From contig BQUP01000001.1 in assembly GCA_022835595.1 (NCBI GenBank), forward strand, positions 1,426,001 through 1,490,000: 64,000 nucleotides of DNA, given 5' to 3'. Positions 1-11,492 of this stretch are shown piece after piece. This DNA is from Cystobasidium ongulense (Eukaryota; Basidiomycota; Cystobasidiomycetes; Cystobasidiales; Cystobasidiaceae). The notes beneath the pieces were generated by a model, which saw nothing but the letters and a program-made list of their open reading frames with translations, did no database searches and was not told the DNA's origin. The position numbers were made by a program, and so were the translations under genes. Numbering within the stretch: position 1 is the stretch's first letter; each line of letters begins with the position of its first letter.

Positions 1-886
1 ACCTTGTATTCAGGCAGTTTGCTCCAGGTTGCGCCATTGTTGTCTGAGACCTCCACCCAGGCTTCAGTATGAGATGGCGCGTGCAGCATGGCGGTAAGTA
101 CCACGCCAGACTGCGGCTAGCAGCCCTGTCTGTTATGTACAGTATACAGACTGTCTCTGAATAGTAGAGGGCTGTCAATGTAGGTCGGGAGTCAGTCAAG
201 GTGGCCTCGAATGCCGCACCGGGCGCTTGGACGTCGCCACCAGGCTGCTGCCGCGGAAAGAGGCAAGGTAAAAGCTTCCCACTAACTACAAGCTCTTGGA
301 GCTGTTCAGTTGGGACTGATACTCTTACTGCCGAATTTGATCCTTTCAGTGATACAGGCGCGCTGCGCAGTAATGCATGGCATGAGCAAGGCAATCGAGC
401 TTTACTTTGACAAAATGAAGCTACCACTCAATAATCACATGCAGTAGACAGAGCATACCCTGGAGCAAGGAGCTGAAGACCTACACTTGCTGTGTGCAAG
501 GTCTGATTTAGCTTGGTCTCGCTGCGCCTGACTTCATCAGGTCGAGCAAGGTTCGCCACACTGCCATTCAAGCCAGCTGGAGTCCTGGAGATTTCCTCTC
601 GACCTCTCTCCTACCGGGCGACGCAACCAACAGACTCGGATAACCCTCAGCAGCTCTGAAAGGCCTGTCAATCTATCATCAACGTCAGCTCTTGCAGTCC
701 GTCCTCGTAGCACACACAGCATGACGCTTGGACGTACAGTGCCTCAATACCGAATATCTTCACTACATGCGTGAACACCGCACTGACGATGCTCTCTGAC
801 GTAGGCTGGGGTCGCTCAGCACAGCTTACGTAGCTTGGGATTCATCGTCTCAACGCTACACGACGTAAAAACCCTTTCCATTGCAG
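1..886. other. no gene assigned (left edge)
   Basis: Several splice-like signals occur (for example a GTAAGT near 95), but no set of exons gives a protein I recognise or a convincing long frame on either strand. It may hold the end of a gene that lies mostly outside the window, or only non-coding DNA. Confidence 0.4.
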
Positions 887-894
887 TATAAAAG
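887..894 (+). promoter_or_regulatory. TATA box
   Basis: A perfect TATAAAAG lies 49 bases upstream of the ATG at 943 of the small two-exon gene. The spacing suits a short 5' leader. It is one of the clearest core promoter elements in the window. Confidence 0.55.
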
Positions 895-942
895 CTGGAA
901 CCATGCTTCTGTGTGACCCTCTTTCACATCAAACAAAATACA

Positions 943-1344
943 ATGATTATGCAAGTCATACCAAGAACCATGCAAACTGTGCCAGTGCGCTCGGTGAGAC
1001 GATTCATCCCAGCCAATTATGCCCCACGGACCATAAGGCGTTCATACCTGCCCGTGCGGGTCGCCAGACAGAGAGTGACGTCTAGAGATCGTGCCTTCCG
1101 CTCTGCAGTAAGTACCTGCAACCCATTGGTGCTGGCGTTTGAGAGCTGACCCGAACTGCAGATGCCTCAAGCCAGAATCAGGAGATGGCCGGCACCGTCT
1201 CAACCTACATCGTTGATTTCTTCCAATTACAGTGCGGCAGGACAACCGCAATTGTGCATTGTGCAACCCGTGTCCATGCCTATATCTGCCCCTGCTCCTG
1301 CTTTTATCCCGCGTCAACAGCCACTGGTATCAGTCCTCCTGTGA
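943..1344 (+). CDS. small hypothetical protein, Arg-rich then Pro-rich (115 aa)
   Basis: Two exons, 943-1107 and 1162-1344, join in phase 0 across a 54-nt intron with a GTAAGT donor, a CTGAC branch-like site and a TGCAG acceptor. Residues 1-55 are rich in Arg and Val with several Met near the start. Residues 56-115 are rich in Pro, Gln and Ser. There is no signal peptide or membrane segment and I recognise no domain. Support for a real gene comes from the TATA box at 887-894 and the clean intron. The function is unknown. A chance pairing of two short open frames is possible. Confidence 0.45.
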
Positions 1345-1575
1345 TGAATCAGGCCACCTGCCAGGCAGGTATGTAAAGCAAAAAGGAAGGCAAAACGCGG
1401 AGAACCGAATGGCTCGTATTCTGGAAGGACGTTTCATCTTCAGTTCACATGTAGCATATTCAATGAGAGCATTTATCCCCATGGTCACGTTTATGGGCTA
1501 TCCTCTACGTTTTTTAATCTACCACACTGGTGCTACTTTCTGCTCTACAACTGAGATTACTTCTTTCACCTCCCC

Positions 1576-2830
1576 TTACTCGCCCAACTGCTTGAGATGC
1601 TGATAGACTACACTAAAATCTTTCTTTGCAAACTCTTCCTTACTTTCGACTGTCTTGTATAATTCAAGAGCGACTCTACTCAAATCACTTAACGACCCTT
1701 TTAATCTATCATTTCCAGCAACTACTGATGCTTCTTTTTCCGCTTGCAAAGCTAATTCCAAATCTTTCCTCATTAAAGCTATTCCAAAACCACCATTATA
1801 ATCTCTTGAAGCTGGAGCATTAGGATTTATTCCAGGAACTGGATTATTTGATTCACTTGGCCAACTCTTTCCAGTTGAAGTGTTTAACACTTGAGCTAAA
1901 ACTTTAGGATCTAATCCTAGTTTTTCACCTAATAGCATCGCATCGCAAGTTGCTAAATTTGTCATTGCTAATGCATAGTTGTTAGCTAGTTTTGCTGCTA
2001 GACCTGCACCTGGATAATCTCCGCATGTAATTATTCTTTTCCCCATGCTGGATAAGAGGGCTTGTATACGTTCAGAGGGGACTGACGATGGTTGAGAGAT
2101 CATAAATGTCAATGTCCCTGCTTGAGCTCCGACTACACCTCCAGAGACGGGAGCGTCGACGAGAATAGCACCGTGCGATGTGAGGGCATCTGATAATTGC
2201 TTGGTAGCTGCGGGGGAGATGGTGGAAGTATCTACAAAGAGCTTGCCACTAAGTTGATCAGGTGAAGCGCCATTCTCAGAGTCTAGGAAGGGGGAGAATA
2301 TACTCTGTACGTGGGATGTATTGGGTAGAGAGGAGAGGATTGTAGATGACGCTTGTATGAGAGAAGTGGAGGAATGCGAAGCTTCCGCGGAGGGATGGTC
2401 CGCCAAGAACTGCTCGACTGTGGCTGGGACGGTGTCATAGACACGGAGGGTGTCTTCTGGCGAGAGAGACTTGTAGAGATTTGAAGCCATGTTCTTGCCC
2501 ATCATTCCGAGGCCTGTATGTTATGTGTATAGTAGTGTATTCAATTTCAAGGTCGGTCACGAGACCATGTAGGAAACAAGTACATGGTGAGTTCAGGTAG
2601 AGCTGGTCAGTCGCCAATAGCGAGCAGACCCACCGATGAAGCCATAGTCTACCAAGCATGGCGTGCTGGACGAGAAGCTTCTCGCATTCGCTGAGCCAGC
2701 AGTCTTCAAGGATGTAGCAGATTGCCAGCGGATAGCCCGGGAAGCCGATTGCCGAGCAGTCTGGCAGGGAAGAGGTAGGGTGAGCAGGGAAGCTGGAAAG
2801 CTGAAGAGTAGGACGGACCTTGACAAGCAT
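1576..2830 (-). CDS. 3-hydroxyisobutyrate dehydrogenase, mitochondrial (358 aa)
   Basis: Valine-catabolism enzyme that oxidises 3-hydroxyisobutyrate to methylmalonate semialdehyde with NAD+. Exons in transcript order are 2819-2830 (only MLVK), 2634-2760 and 1576-2513. The joined N-terminus is a typical mitochondrial presequence (basic, Ser/Ala-rich), followed by the Rossmann GFIGLGMMG spanning the second intron. The family signature DAPVSGG and the catalytic-lysine region GLAAKLANNYALA are present, as is the C-terminal GFGIALMRKDLELA. The first donor is GTCCGT, which is unusual, so exon 1 is less certain than the rest. The 3' exon is markedly A/T-richer in codon choice than exon 2. Confidence 0.9.
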
Positions 2831-3074
2831 GGTGTATACCTGTAATACTGCGAACTTCAATCTGTATATTATTATATAATCTAATATAGTCTGGACCCAA
2901 CCCACCCACGCCACTGGAAAGCAAGCGCGCCCAATCTCGAGCGAGGCGAATCTGGCGGCTCTTTCTTTTGTTAAACTCGACTCATCACCTCGCTTTGAAG
3001 CAGACTACTGCAAGCAGGCGCAACTACCACCACTCCTCCACCACACTCTCCATAACACACAGCAGCTCGCAAGC
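2831..3074. promoter_or_regulatory. shared divergent promoter, HIBADH / HEM1
   Basis: The 244 bases between the start codons of two divergent mitochondrial-enzyme genes must hold both promoters. A TATATTATTATATAATCTAAT-like A/T-rich tract lies near 2861-2886, nearer the dehydrogenase. Confidence 0.5.
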
Positions 3075-5384
3075 ATGGCCTCGCTCAACGTCGGCAACCT
3101 CGCCGCCTTTCGGTCCTCATGCCCATTCCTCGCCAGCAAGAGCAACCTCCAGCTGAGGAAGATGTCCAGCGCAGTCTCGTTCAACGGCATCAGCAAGCTG
3201 CGAGCAAAGGCAGAGACGTGGTAGGTCGTCTTCATCGTGGAATTGTCGTGCTGTTCATTCAAGCTCATACTCCCTCTCGCTGCTCTCCAAAGCCCCGTCA
3301 TGCACTCTGCGATCCGCACCACAGCTGCAAAGATGGGCATGTTCACCACTGGAGCATGCCCCAAGAGGGGATACGCCGCAGTCGCAGACAGAAGGACCAT
3401 CGACGAGATCCACCGCAAAGAGGGCGTCGTGCCCGGCCAGAAGGGCACCTGTCCCCATGCCTCTGCGGGCATCGCAGCAGCAAGGACCGCCGACAAGCTG
3501 GCAGAAGAGCACAAGCAGCAAGTGCAGCAGCAGGGCGAGTCTTCCTCGCAGCCCACTTCCTTCGAGACAGGTCCCTCATCAACCAAGCAAGACGCCCGAA
3601 ACGCTGCTGCTTCCACCTCGACCCTCGCAGGCGACTCTGCCATGCGGATGAACTCTGCCAGCCCGCTCTTTGACTACAGCTCCTTCTACGCCGAGGAGCT
3701 CGACAAGAAGCACAAAGACAAGTCATACAGGTGGGTTTCTCCATCTTTACTATCCCCATCCATCCACTCTCGCCCCATCTCTTCCCTCTTTTTTGTCCCA
3801 TCGCCCGCTTCAATGATCTCCCTCATCGATGATTGGGCGCTTAGCGATGGTGGCAAAAAATAAAGAGAACTTGAAAAGTAGAAGGCGGAGCGCATCCGAC
3901 AGTATACTGACGTAGACGTATTGCGACCTTTCCAGATACTTCAACAACATTAATCGCCTCGCTGAACGATTCCCACTGGCCCGTACCGGATCTCACGAGG
4001 AAGTCACCGTATGGTGCGCCAACGATTATCTCGGCATGGGCAGAAACCCGCTCGTTCTCGAGACGATGAAGAAGACACTCACCGAATACGGTGCAGGTGC
4101 AGGAGGCACACGAAATATCGCAGGCAACAATGCCCTGCACCTAGCTCTTGAAGCTGAAGTCGCAGACTTGCACCAAAAGCCTGCTGGACTCGTCTTCTCC
4201 TCGTGCTACGTTGCAAACGATGCTACCCTAGCTACACTAGGCAGCAAGCTACCCAACTGCGTATTCTTGTCCGATTCTTCCAATCACGCTTCTATGATTG
4301 AAGGTATCAAGCATTCCAAAGCTCAAAAGCTCATTTTCAAGCACAACGATCTGGTAGATCTAGAATCTAAATTAGCCGCACTGCCCAAATCTCAACCGAA
4401 AATTATCGCTTTCGAATCCGTCTATTCTATGTGTGGATCAGTAGCTCCCATTGAACAAATAGTAGAGCTAGCTGAGAAATATGGCGCTATCACATTTTTG
4501 GATGAGGTTCATGCTGTCGGTATGTACGGCCCACGTGGTGGTGGCGTCGTCGAGCACCTCGACTGGGATTGGGACTATACCAAAGCTAGAAGAGAAGGAA
4601 GGAAGTCGGTCATGGATAGAGTAGACATGATCACCGGTACATTGGGTAAAGCTTATGGCGTTGTTGGTGGATACGTCGCTGGGTCAGCCGATCTTATCGA
4701 TTTGATCAGGAGGTGCGTATTTGACTTGAACATCGATATAATAAAGTGCTGAAGAAGCACTATATCACTAGTTTCAGCCCTGGCTTCATCTTTACAACTT
4801 CGCTTCCTCCCGCCGTGGTAGCTGGCGCGACGACTTCTATCGACTATCAGAAGAATTTCCTCGGTGACCGCCGCCTCCAGCAACTTAATGTCATCTCAGT
4901 CAAGGACAAGCTAGCCAGTCTAGATATTCCAGTCGTACCAGGACCGTCACATATCATTCCCGCACTAGTAGGATCTGCTGACCTCGCTAAGCAAGCTTCG
5001 GACATGCTCCTCACCAAGCACAAAATTTACGTTCAATCGATCAATTACCCTACCGTACCTAGAGGAGAAGAGAGATTAAGAATAACACCTACACCAGGAC
5101 ACTCTATTGAGTCACAGAACCAACTAGTTGCTGCTCTCGATGATGTTTGGAATACACTCAACTTGAAGCGTACTTCGGATTGGGCTGCGGAAGGCGGTAG
5201 AGCTGGAGTTGGCGCTGCCGATGCTCAACCTGTCAATCGAATCTGGTCAGATGCTCAACTAGGCTTACTCGATGGCACTGCTCCCGCTATGCTCACTAAG
5301 GGTCATACCGTCAAACAAACTATTCAGACTGTCAACACAGCAAGCAATTTCTTCAAATCAAACCCTGTTGGAGTTTCGGCATAA
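3075..5384 (+). CDS. HEM1: 5-aminolevulinate synthase, mitochondrial (657 aa)
   Basis: Condenses glycine with succinyl-CoA to 5-aminolevulinate, the first step of haem synthesis, in the mitochondrial matrix. Exons are 3075-3220, 3293-3730, 3936-4712 and 4772-5384. The N-terminal 105 residues carry four Cys-Pro pairs resembling haem regulatory motifs: SCPFL at C16, TCPVM at C49, ACPKR at C71 and TCPHA at C102. The codon for C49 is split by intron 1. The catalytic domain follows, with [24 protein letters not shown] and the PLP lysine in [13 protein letters not shown] (K433). The C-terminus extends about 60 residues past the usual core. Haem-controlled import or stability is likely from these motifs but is inferred. 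Confidence 0.96.
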
Positions 5385-5887
5385 AGGTGTCACCACTTCT
5401 AGGACTTGCTTAGCGGTACAATTCAATATTTGTAGCTTTTTTCATCACTGTTCCTCCTTCACAGGGCAATATCGTCGTTGTTTCCTCATCCTGCGAAACG
5501 GCTAGTTATACCCCAAGTTGCTAGGGTCGAAATGCAATGACACTCTTTTGCGCATGTGCGCATTCATTACAAATACTGTCACTCCATGATTGCTTCGCAT
5601 TGTATTCGTATCAAAGATCCCGAGGTGACTTGGCAGCATTACGAGAAGCGGCGTTCGTAGGGCATATCCACGGGAAGAGCAAGCATTGTATCACGAAGAC
5701 TAGCTCTGCGTGATGGAATGTCACTACTGCAGGGGAAGCTTGCTAACATTATCTACCATATCGTGGCTGACCTTTGCTTTTGCGACAGCGTGATCGAATA
5801 AGCAAGACACGCAGGCCAAATGGCGTTGCTTCTCGTCGCACAGCAGACAATACGACCAGCCAAAGATACGCTACAGAGTTGGACAAG
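5385..5887. other. intergenic, HEM1 3' end to MOG1 start
   Basis: No gene found. It should contain the HEM1 terminator region and the MOG1 promoter. Frames here are short and lack homology or splice support. Confidence 0.5.
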
Positions 5888-6804
5888 ATGGAATCTGATA
5901 CCGGTAGTGCACGCTCGCAGACCCGAGAACTGTTCGGTGGAGCGCTCAGCACGACTTTGCCTGGAAACGTCATGGATGCGAGGTACGCCCAGCCTCTATA
6001 TATCTCCACGTTCGCACCATATGATTGCTGATTGTCATACGTACGCTGTACATCTTACCTGAAACACTATCTGCCGCTCCTGCTGATGAAACGTCGGTTT
6101 AATCTCACAATATTCGAATCAACAGTGATTTCCGACAAGTACCCGACACGCAAGAAGTCTTTCTTTCTGAAGATTCCGACAATTCCATCATATTCGAAAT
6201 ACTACAAATAGTGACTGAAGGTCCAGCTGCTAATGATCTGCGAGAAGCCGTAAAGTGAGTCGAATTGGAGTGCATTCGCATACACGTACACTTGGTATAC
6301 AAAAAGAGAGTGATACTAAATGTCTCTTTTCAATACAGATTCCACTTTAATTCGATAGCGTTTGACAATACAGCATTCTCCTCGTCCGTCGATACAGTCT
6401 CCTCACCTTTTCCACTTCCTTCTTCTGTCACCACATCGCAACATCATCTTTACGCTACTTTAGAAGGCACACAAACAGTGTCGAAATTCAACAAAGGTGC
6501 AGAAGATGCTGATCTGGTCAAGTTATTCCTCGCCGTCATTCGAGTCGACCTCGGTCCTCTGTCTTCGCCAGCGGGATCAAAAGCAGGAGCAGCAACACCA
6601 ACAACCACAAACCATAGTCGGAGAGGCGGAGATATTACAATATGCGTAAACGTACCACTCGGCAAAGCCGATGCGATAGATAAGGACGAACTGGGACAAC
6701 CCAAACTCAGTGAGACTACAAGACATTTGCTTCTGCAAGCTCAGGAAGCTTTCCGCAATGCAGTACACAACTTTAAGATCCTCGATTATGGCTTGTTTGC
6801 CTAA
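5888..6804 (+). CDS. MOG1: Mog1-like Ran-binding nuclear import factor (229 aa)
   Basis: Mog1 binds Ran GTPase and helps nucleotide release and nuclear protein import. Exons are 5888-5982, 6126-6254 and 6339-6804. The family opening is clear: RELFGGALSTTLPGNVMDA, then SDFRQVPDTQEVFLSEDS joined across intron 1, then NSIIFEILQ. The C-terminal part holds HLYATLEGTQTV and a beta-rich domain ending near the stop. At 229 residues it is slightly longer than yeast Mog1 because of a Ser/Thr-rich loop around residues 155-170. The start at 5888 is the first ATG that gives the conserved N-terminus; the frame is open further upstream but without an ATG in good context. Confidence 0.9.
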
Positions 6805-7033
6805 CCTCCGTGTTAGTTGAAGGCTTTTGCTGTATTATGCATCGATATTGTTGTTGTCACACTTGTTTGTTTACTTTTTTCCAATTTTACTGGCCCCCTC
6901 ATGGCGAGCACAGTAAGCTGTAAAAATACATTATCCCCTTCTTGCGGAACGAGCACTGACTGATTCGGAGCGCGAAAGAGTAGTCTACAACGTATGCATT
7001 TGCATGCTGATCAAGGCGTCCGAGAATTTCTAT

Positions 7034-8334
7034 CTACTCGGTTGTCGTGGCTGAACTGGCACCTGTCTGACCCTGTGTCGCTCCACCTTCCTGACCTTCG
7101 GTTCCTTCAGTGGATGCACTGGCAGTCTCTATTTTCTCGATAACCGCCCTAAGGTCCTTCTTGTTGAGGATTGTGAATTGTGCACCAGTCTTTGATTTTT
7201 CCGACGGTACGACCTGCGCTAGTTCAACATTATTGTCATCGAGTTTCTCCTCCATCACTTGCTTCAAGATTTTTAATGCTAGCACCTTTGCCTCTTCGAG
7301 TGTCAGGGACTATAAGGAGAACGATATGCATGATGGCACAGCCAGTCAGCTACCAGAGGAATATGGTGAGGCAAGTCCAATAAGGTCCTACCTTGTGCCA
7401 CGAGTCTTGTAACTCCGTCTGTGCACCTTCGCTGCCTGAGCCGATAGACTTGGCATCGTATCGCATGAAAGTACCGCTTGGGTCTACGTGGAAGAGTTGC
7501 GGTCCGTTCTCGTCTACACCTGCAATGAGCAAGGCAACACCGAAGGGTCGTGACTGGCAGGGTTGAAGGGCGTATTAGAAACGCTTCTCTCGTATAATAC
7601 AAACCGCGAGACCTACCATCAATGCGTCTTCATCTGCCGTGGACTCTCCGAATCGCATAGCGAGATCTCCAACTGCTTCTGTGACGCTTTCTACCTTGAT
7701 AGGCTCGTCATATGTGAATGTGTGGTTCTACATGTTCGTTATGTGGATGATCGAAGAGCCTCGTCAGCGTCAGGCTATCGACCACGACGAGTATGAATTT
7801 GGCATGCGTAGAGTAGATAGACATTCACACACCTGTGCAGTTACTCTTGCATGCTCCACCATTGTCCTGGCATCAGCAGTCAGGCCAGACATTGCGCAGC
7901 CGATATGTGAATCAATCTCCATGATCTTCTCGATGGAACTGGACTCGAGCAGAGGCGACTGGACGCGCTTCTCGACGCCAAGAACGACTCCCTCGCTCGT
8001 CTGTATGCCCACTGTCGTTGATCCGAGCTGTGCGCAACATGACTCGGTAAACCGCTGGCTGTTTCGGTTGCTGGCGGTTGCGTAACGCTTACCTTGATGG
8101 CTTCAATGGCATATTCGACTATGTGAGACGTTTGGGGTCAGCCCGTCCACTTGCGGTTTGTGACTGCAGCTATCTTACTCTGGAATATCCGTCCTTCCGG
8201 CGAGAAGGACGAGACTGAACGGTCTGCTCGTCGCGCGAGCAAGTGGTAGGGAGTACATGGATGGCCATCAGCACGCAGCCAGGCGAGAGCGAGCATGCGC
8301 GACACCTACCATACTCGCTTCTAGACAGAAACAT
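7034..8334 (-). CDS. PUP2: 20S proteasome subunit alpha5 (279 aa)
   Basis: Ring subunit of the 20S proteasome core (PSMA5). Seven exons: 8310-8334, 8179-8223, 8093-8118, 7833-8027, 7617-7727, 7392-7553 and 7034-7309. The first three are only 25, 45 and 26 nt. The joined protein begins [19 protein letters not shown] and continues [19 protein letters not shown], the alpha-type N-terminus, followed by [12 protein letters not shown] and the alpha5-typical [18 protein letters not shown]. The C-terminus ends in an acidic, Gly/Thr-rich tail of about 25 residues that is longer than in most relatives. All phases close from ATG to stop. Confidence 0.96.
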
Positions 8335-8549
8335 GGTGGACTCGTCTGGGTGGTTGATATGGAGTGTGTGAGTGTGTGTGTGTGGGTGGATGCAAGGTCA
8401 AGAGCAGACAAGGCCAGCCGCAGCTGCTGCTGGCTATCTTCAAGTCAAAGAGCGGCTGATCGGCTGGCTGTATACAGGTCCACCTCAAGCCAACCGACCA
8501 CTTCACCTCGCACCTCGACTCGAGTCAAGGCTTCGACGCGGCCACCAGC
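8335..8549. promoter_or_regulatory. shared divergent promoter, PUP2 / EMC6
   Basis: Only 215 bases separate the two start codons, so both promoters sit here. A GTGTGTGAGTGTGTGTGTG run at about 8365-8385 lies on the PUP2 side. Confidence 0.5.
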
Positions 8550-9010
8550 ATGGACCAAGACGTGGAGCCACGCACCTCTCTGCACTTGGGCAACATGCAG
8601 GACAACGCCCGCAGTCTCAACTATGTCCGAGCAAGTAGGGGAGCAATGACACGCCATCTTCTGCTTGTCAACTACTGACACCTCCCCCCAGGCATATCAA
8701 TCATCTCTGGCGCACTCGCGGGCGTCCTCGGACTCACCTCTTACAGCGGCTTCGCGTTCTACCTGCTCACCTCCGTCTTTGCCGGCCTCACAGTCAACCT
8801 GTGCAACGCTTCCTTGAAACCCGCCAGCTACTTTCGACACGGCTTTCTAGAGACGGCCTCCCAGGGTTTGACAGGCAATCTTATGGCATACCTTCTTTGT
8901 GAGTCGGCACCTTTTTCCGTGCACACGCCGGAAACTGATCTCTCCTGACCTTTTTCCCTACGGCAGTCTGGACGCTGTTGTACGGACTGGTCCATGTTTA
9001 CGAAGCATGA
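8550..9010 (+). CDS. EMC6: ER membrane protein complex subunit 6 (111 aa)
   Basis: Core membrane subunit of the EMC insertase, which places transmembrane segments into the ER membrane. Exons are 8550-8634, 8692-8898 and 8967-9010. The protein matches the EMC6/TMEM93 pattern: a soluble N-terminal ~28 residues (DNARSLNYVR), then SISIISGALAGVLGLTSYSG and FAFYLLTSVFAGL as hydrophobic segments, a short loop, and a last helix ending FWTLLYGLVHVYEA. Length and order of parts agree with the family. Both introns fall in phase 1. Confidence 0.93.
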
Positions 9011-9377
9011 CCATTCTGCCTGTAATTTACTGGGAAAGCAAGTGTGCTCTATATACTACACCAACGATTCAATAGGCAAAACAAGCATCCCTTGATGTTA
9101 TGCCGCGCGCGCACGGCTTCGCCTGGCGTGGATCATGGCATTGCGAAGAACAAGAGAAAAGGAGCAGACGTTCCCAAACAGGAACAAACAATCGGAAGCT
9201 CTGTGGACGTATGGGTATAATGGTAGGAGGGCGTGAATGTTGGCCCTACGAGGGTGACAAGGCCTGCAGTTGTAAAAAGGGAGGCTTGACTGACATGCGA
9301 TCAAATGGAAACGCGGCCGGCTCTAAAGGCGAGTGACTTCTCCGTGCGCATAATGCCTTCGAACTCGCACTTGCTTC
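9011..9377. other. intergenic between converging genes
   Basis: Lies between the stop of EMC6 and the stop of the first secreted-protein gene, so it should hold two 3' ends. No coding frame here has support. Confidence 0.5.
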
Positions 9378-10760
9378 TTACGGTGACGTATCGGTCGTAC
9401 TGCTAGCACAATATGGCTCACACTTGAATAGCTCCAAGGGGTCTCTCCAGTGCCTCCATCCATCTTTACCGCTATGATACCAAAAAGGTAAGGACACGAG
9501 GCTCGAGCGACAAGCAAGAGCAAGAGCAACTTACTTCTTGAAGTACTTTGGCCACTCCAACGCTGTCGATTGTATATGCCATAACTTTGGAAAACGTCAG
9601 TTTTTCCAGCAGCTTACCAATGTAGCGAAATTCTCTTACCTGGTTCTCCTTAGAAGCTTTACACGGCTCATACTTGAGCCGGAGCGGAGTTTGCGATGTT
9701 GGAGGCTCCTCCGTGTCGTCCGCAGTTATGCAGTAAGGCAAGTTCCCATTTTTGCGCGCGATCCGTCTGCAAAAGGCAGGTAGAGAGAATAATCGGCATC
9801 AAATCGAAACACAGCACTGGAATATACTCACAACTGACACCTTCTTCCGTAATACTGGGGTCTATGCCAAATGCCTGAGCCCTCGTGTTCTATGAGAAGT
9901 AGCAAAAGATTAGGTGCGTCCCTAGCACCTTAGGCCGGCCGAGTCGCTTGGTTCGAACTCACCATACCACCAGGATTTGCAGTGTACTCTTAACTGATTG
10001 GCAGGAGTAATACTCGTCACGTCATCCGTCCATTTCATCCTACGAAATCCATCTGACCCTCTGTTTTTAGCCGTGGTTGGCTGCCATCCCACGGTTGTGC
10101 CGACGGCGCCAAAGGATGTGGTGACTTGTATAGGCCACCCCCCATAATCATCGCCGTTCCCACTCTGATATTCAGTCGAGTCACTGCAGGAATTAGCGAA
10201 ATGTAAGTATCCGATTCAATAGGGCTAACACCGATTATTACCCACAAATCTATGAAAAACGTCGAGCTGTATCTTGTAGGATCGTCTTTGAGATTAGTTA
10301 GAGGCATAGTGGACAAGGTTCTTGTCTTGTCGTTCAGCGCCGTCTTCAGGGCTTTTTCGTCTTCGTCCCACGAAGGTGTGTCGCCCTACAGCCGGAGCCG
10401 ATGTGCGTGGTCAGCTGAGAATACACGATTATGCAGGGGCAAATGTCTATCTCTGCTTACCTTGGGAATACCAATCATTATTGGTGTTGCCTCGCTTCCG
10501 TCGCTTTCGGGATCGTCAATGCTGGAAGATAACAGAAAGCGAACGTATCCCCTTCCCCCATGCCTGTGCCATTCGAAGCCTCCTTTGAGTGAGGCACTGG
10601 TTATATCGCTCTGATCTTCCAAGAATTTCTCGATGTTGCGTGCCGAATGGCGCAGACGGTCATGATCCGAATCGAGTCGCCTTGGCTGTGCCTGTGGCTT
10701 GCTGGCTAGCAGAAGAGTAGCGGAAAGGAGAGAAAAGGCAACAGAGTGGATGCGAGTCAT
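9378..10760 (-). CDS. putative secreted cysteine-containing protein, copy A (329 aa)
   Basis: I do not recognise the family. Seven exons in transcript order: 10461-10760, 10246-10385, 9963-10183, 9832-9889, 9640-9766, 9535-9584 and 9378-9471, with intron phases 0, 2, 1, 2, 0, 2. The first ~25 residues form a signal peptide ending near SKPQAQ. There is no membrane anchor or recognised catalytic motif. Six Cys follow, at 215, 238, 252, 275, 316 and 320. Landmarks are CKSWWY, PQYYG, PYCI and an LWHIQ...EWPKYF segment. The next gene downstream of 10761 is a diverged paralogue with the same exon plan. An extracellular role, perhaps host interaction, is inference only. Confidence 0.82.
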
Positions 10761-11492
10761 GTTGAAGCACCTGTAGTCCGTATAGTGAAGCTTGTAGTGT
10801 GGTTTGGGAACGAGGGTAGGTACCGTATCTCCAGGCCTCGAATATCTGGCACTTACTCACAGAGCTTGTGCTTTAATCTGAGGTACTGAGACTAGACGGT
10901 CAATGGAATGCTTATTTGGGTAGTGAGTGTGAGGTCTTGTACTGTACTGCTAGGATGCTGGCACTCGATACTTTGAAATTTCTGATGTCTAATGTGAGCT
11001 AGAGCAGATACAAGCTTGTTCGAGATGAGGCAGGCTCACAAAACCTCACATTCAACGCAGAGGCTATGTACTAGGTGGAGGGAAAAGGAACAGGATCGGA
11101 TGCGCTCTTCAAAATGGATGTTTGCCGAAGGGTACATATCGCCACCTGTCGTTGGGAGGCTTTGTGAGCAAGGCGCAAGGCTCCAACAGATGTACATGGA
11201 CCAGTGGCTGTACTATATGGAGTAATACTATGCCACACCCACATTAGCAAAACTAGCTTCAGACGTTTGCTAATGATACTGGCGTCCTTGAACAGGACCC
11301 TTGATAGTTCAGCTCATTAGAGCTGGCGTCTCCGCTATCCTGGCTACATTTAGTAGCGAGTCAGAAAAAATAGAGTCTAAATTGGTATGCATGCGAAGAT
11401 GTATAGCATAACAAAACGTCTAATTCAATACATGGGGTATAACTCTGAAAGGAGGGGGAAAGGGGGAGGAACTTGTTGTACAGACTGGAGGC
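10761..11492. other. intergenic between secreted-protein copies A and B
   Basis: Should hold the promoter of copy A and the 3' end of copy B. A 69-codon frame on the plus strand (11016-11225) has no homology, signal peptide or intron support and I treat it as chance. Confidence 0.5.

Noticed and set aside
8365-8385. GT-rich repeat near PUP2 as a microsatellite or regulatory repeat
   Set aside because: Short and imperfect; nothing beyond simple-sequence drift can be claimed.
11016-11225. 69-codon plus-strand frame between secreted copies
   Set aside because: No signal peptide, no homology and no splice context; it lies in the promoter region of copy A.
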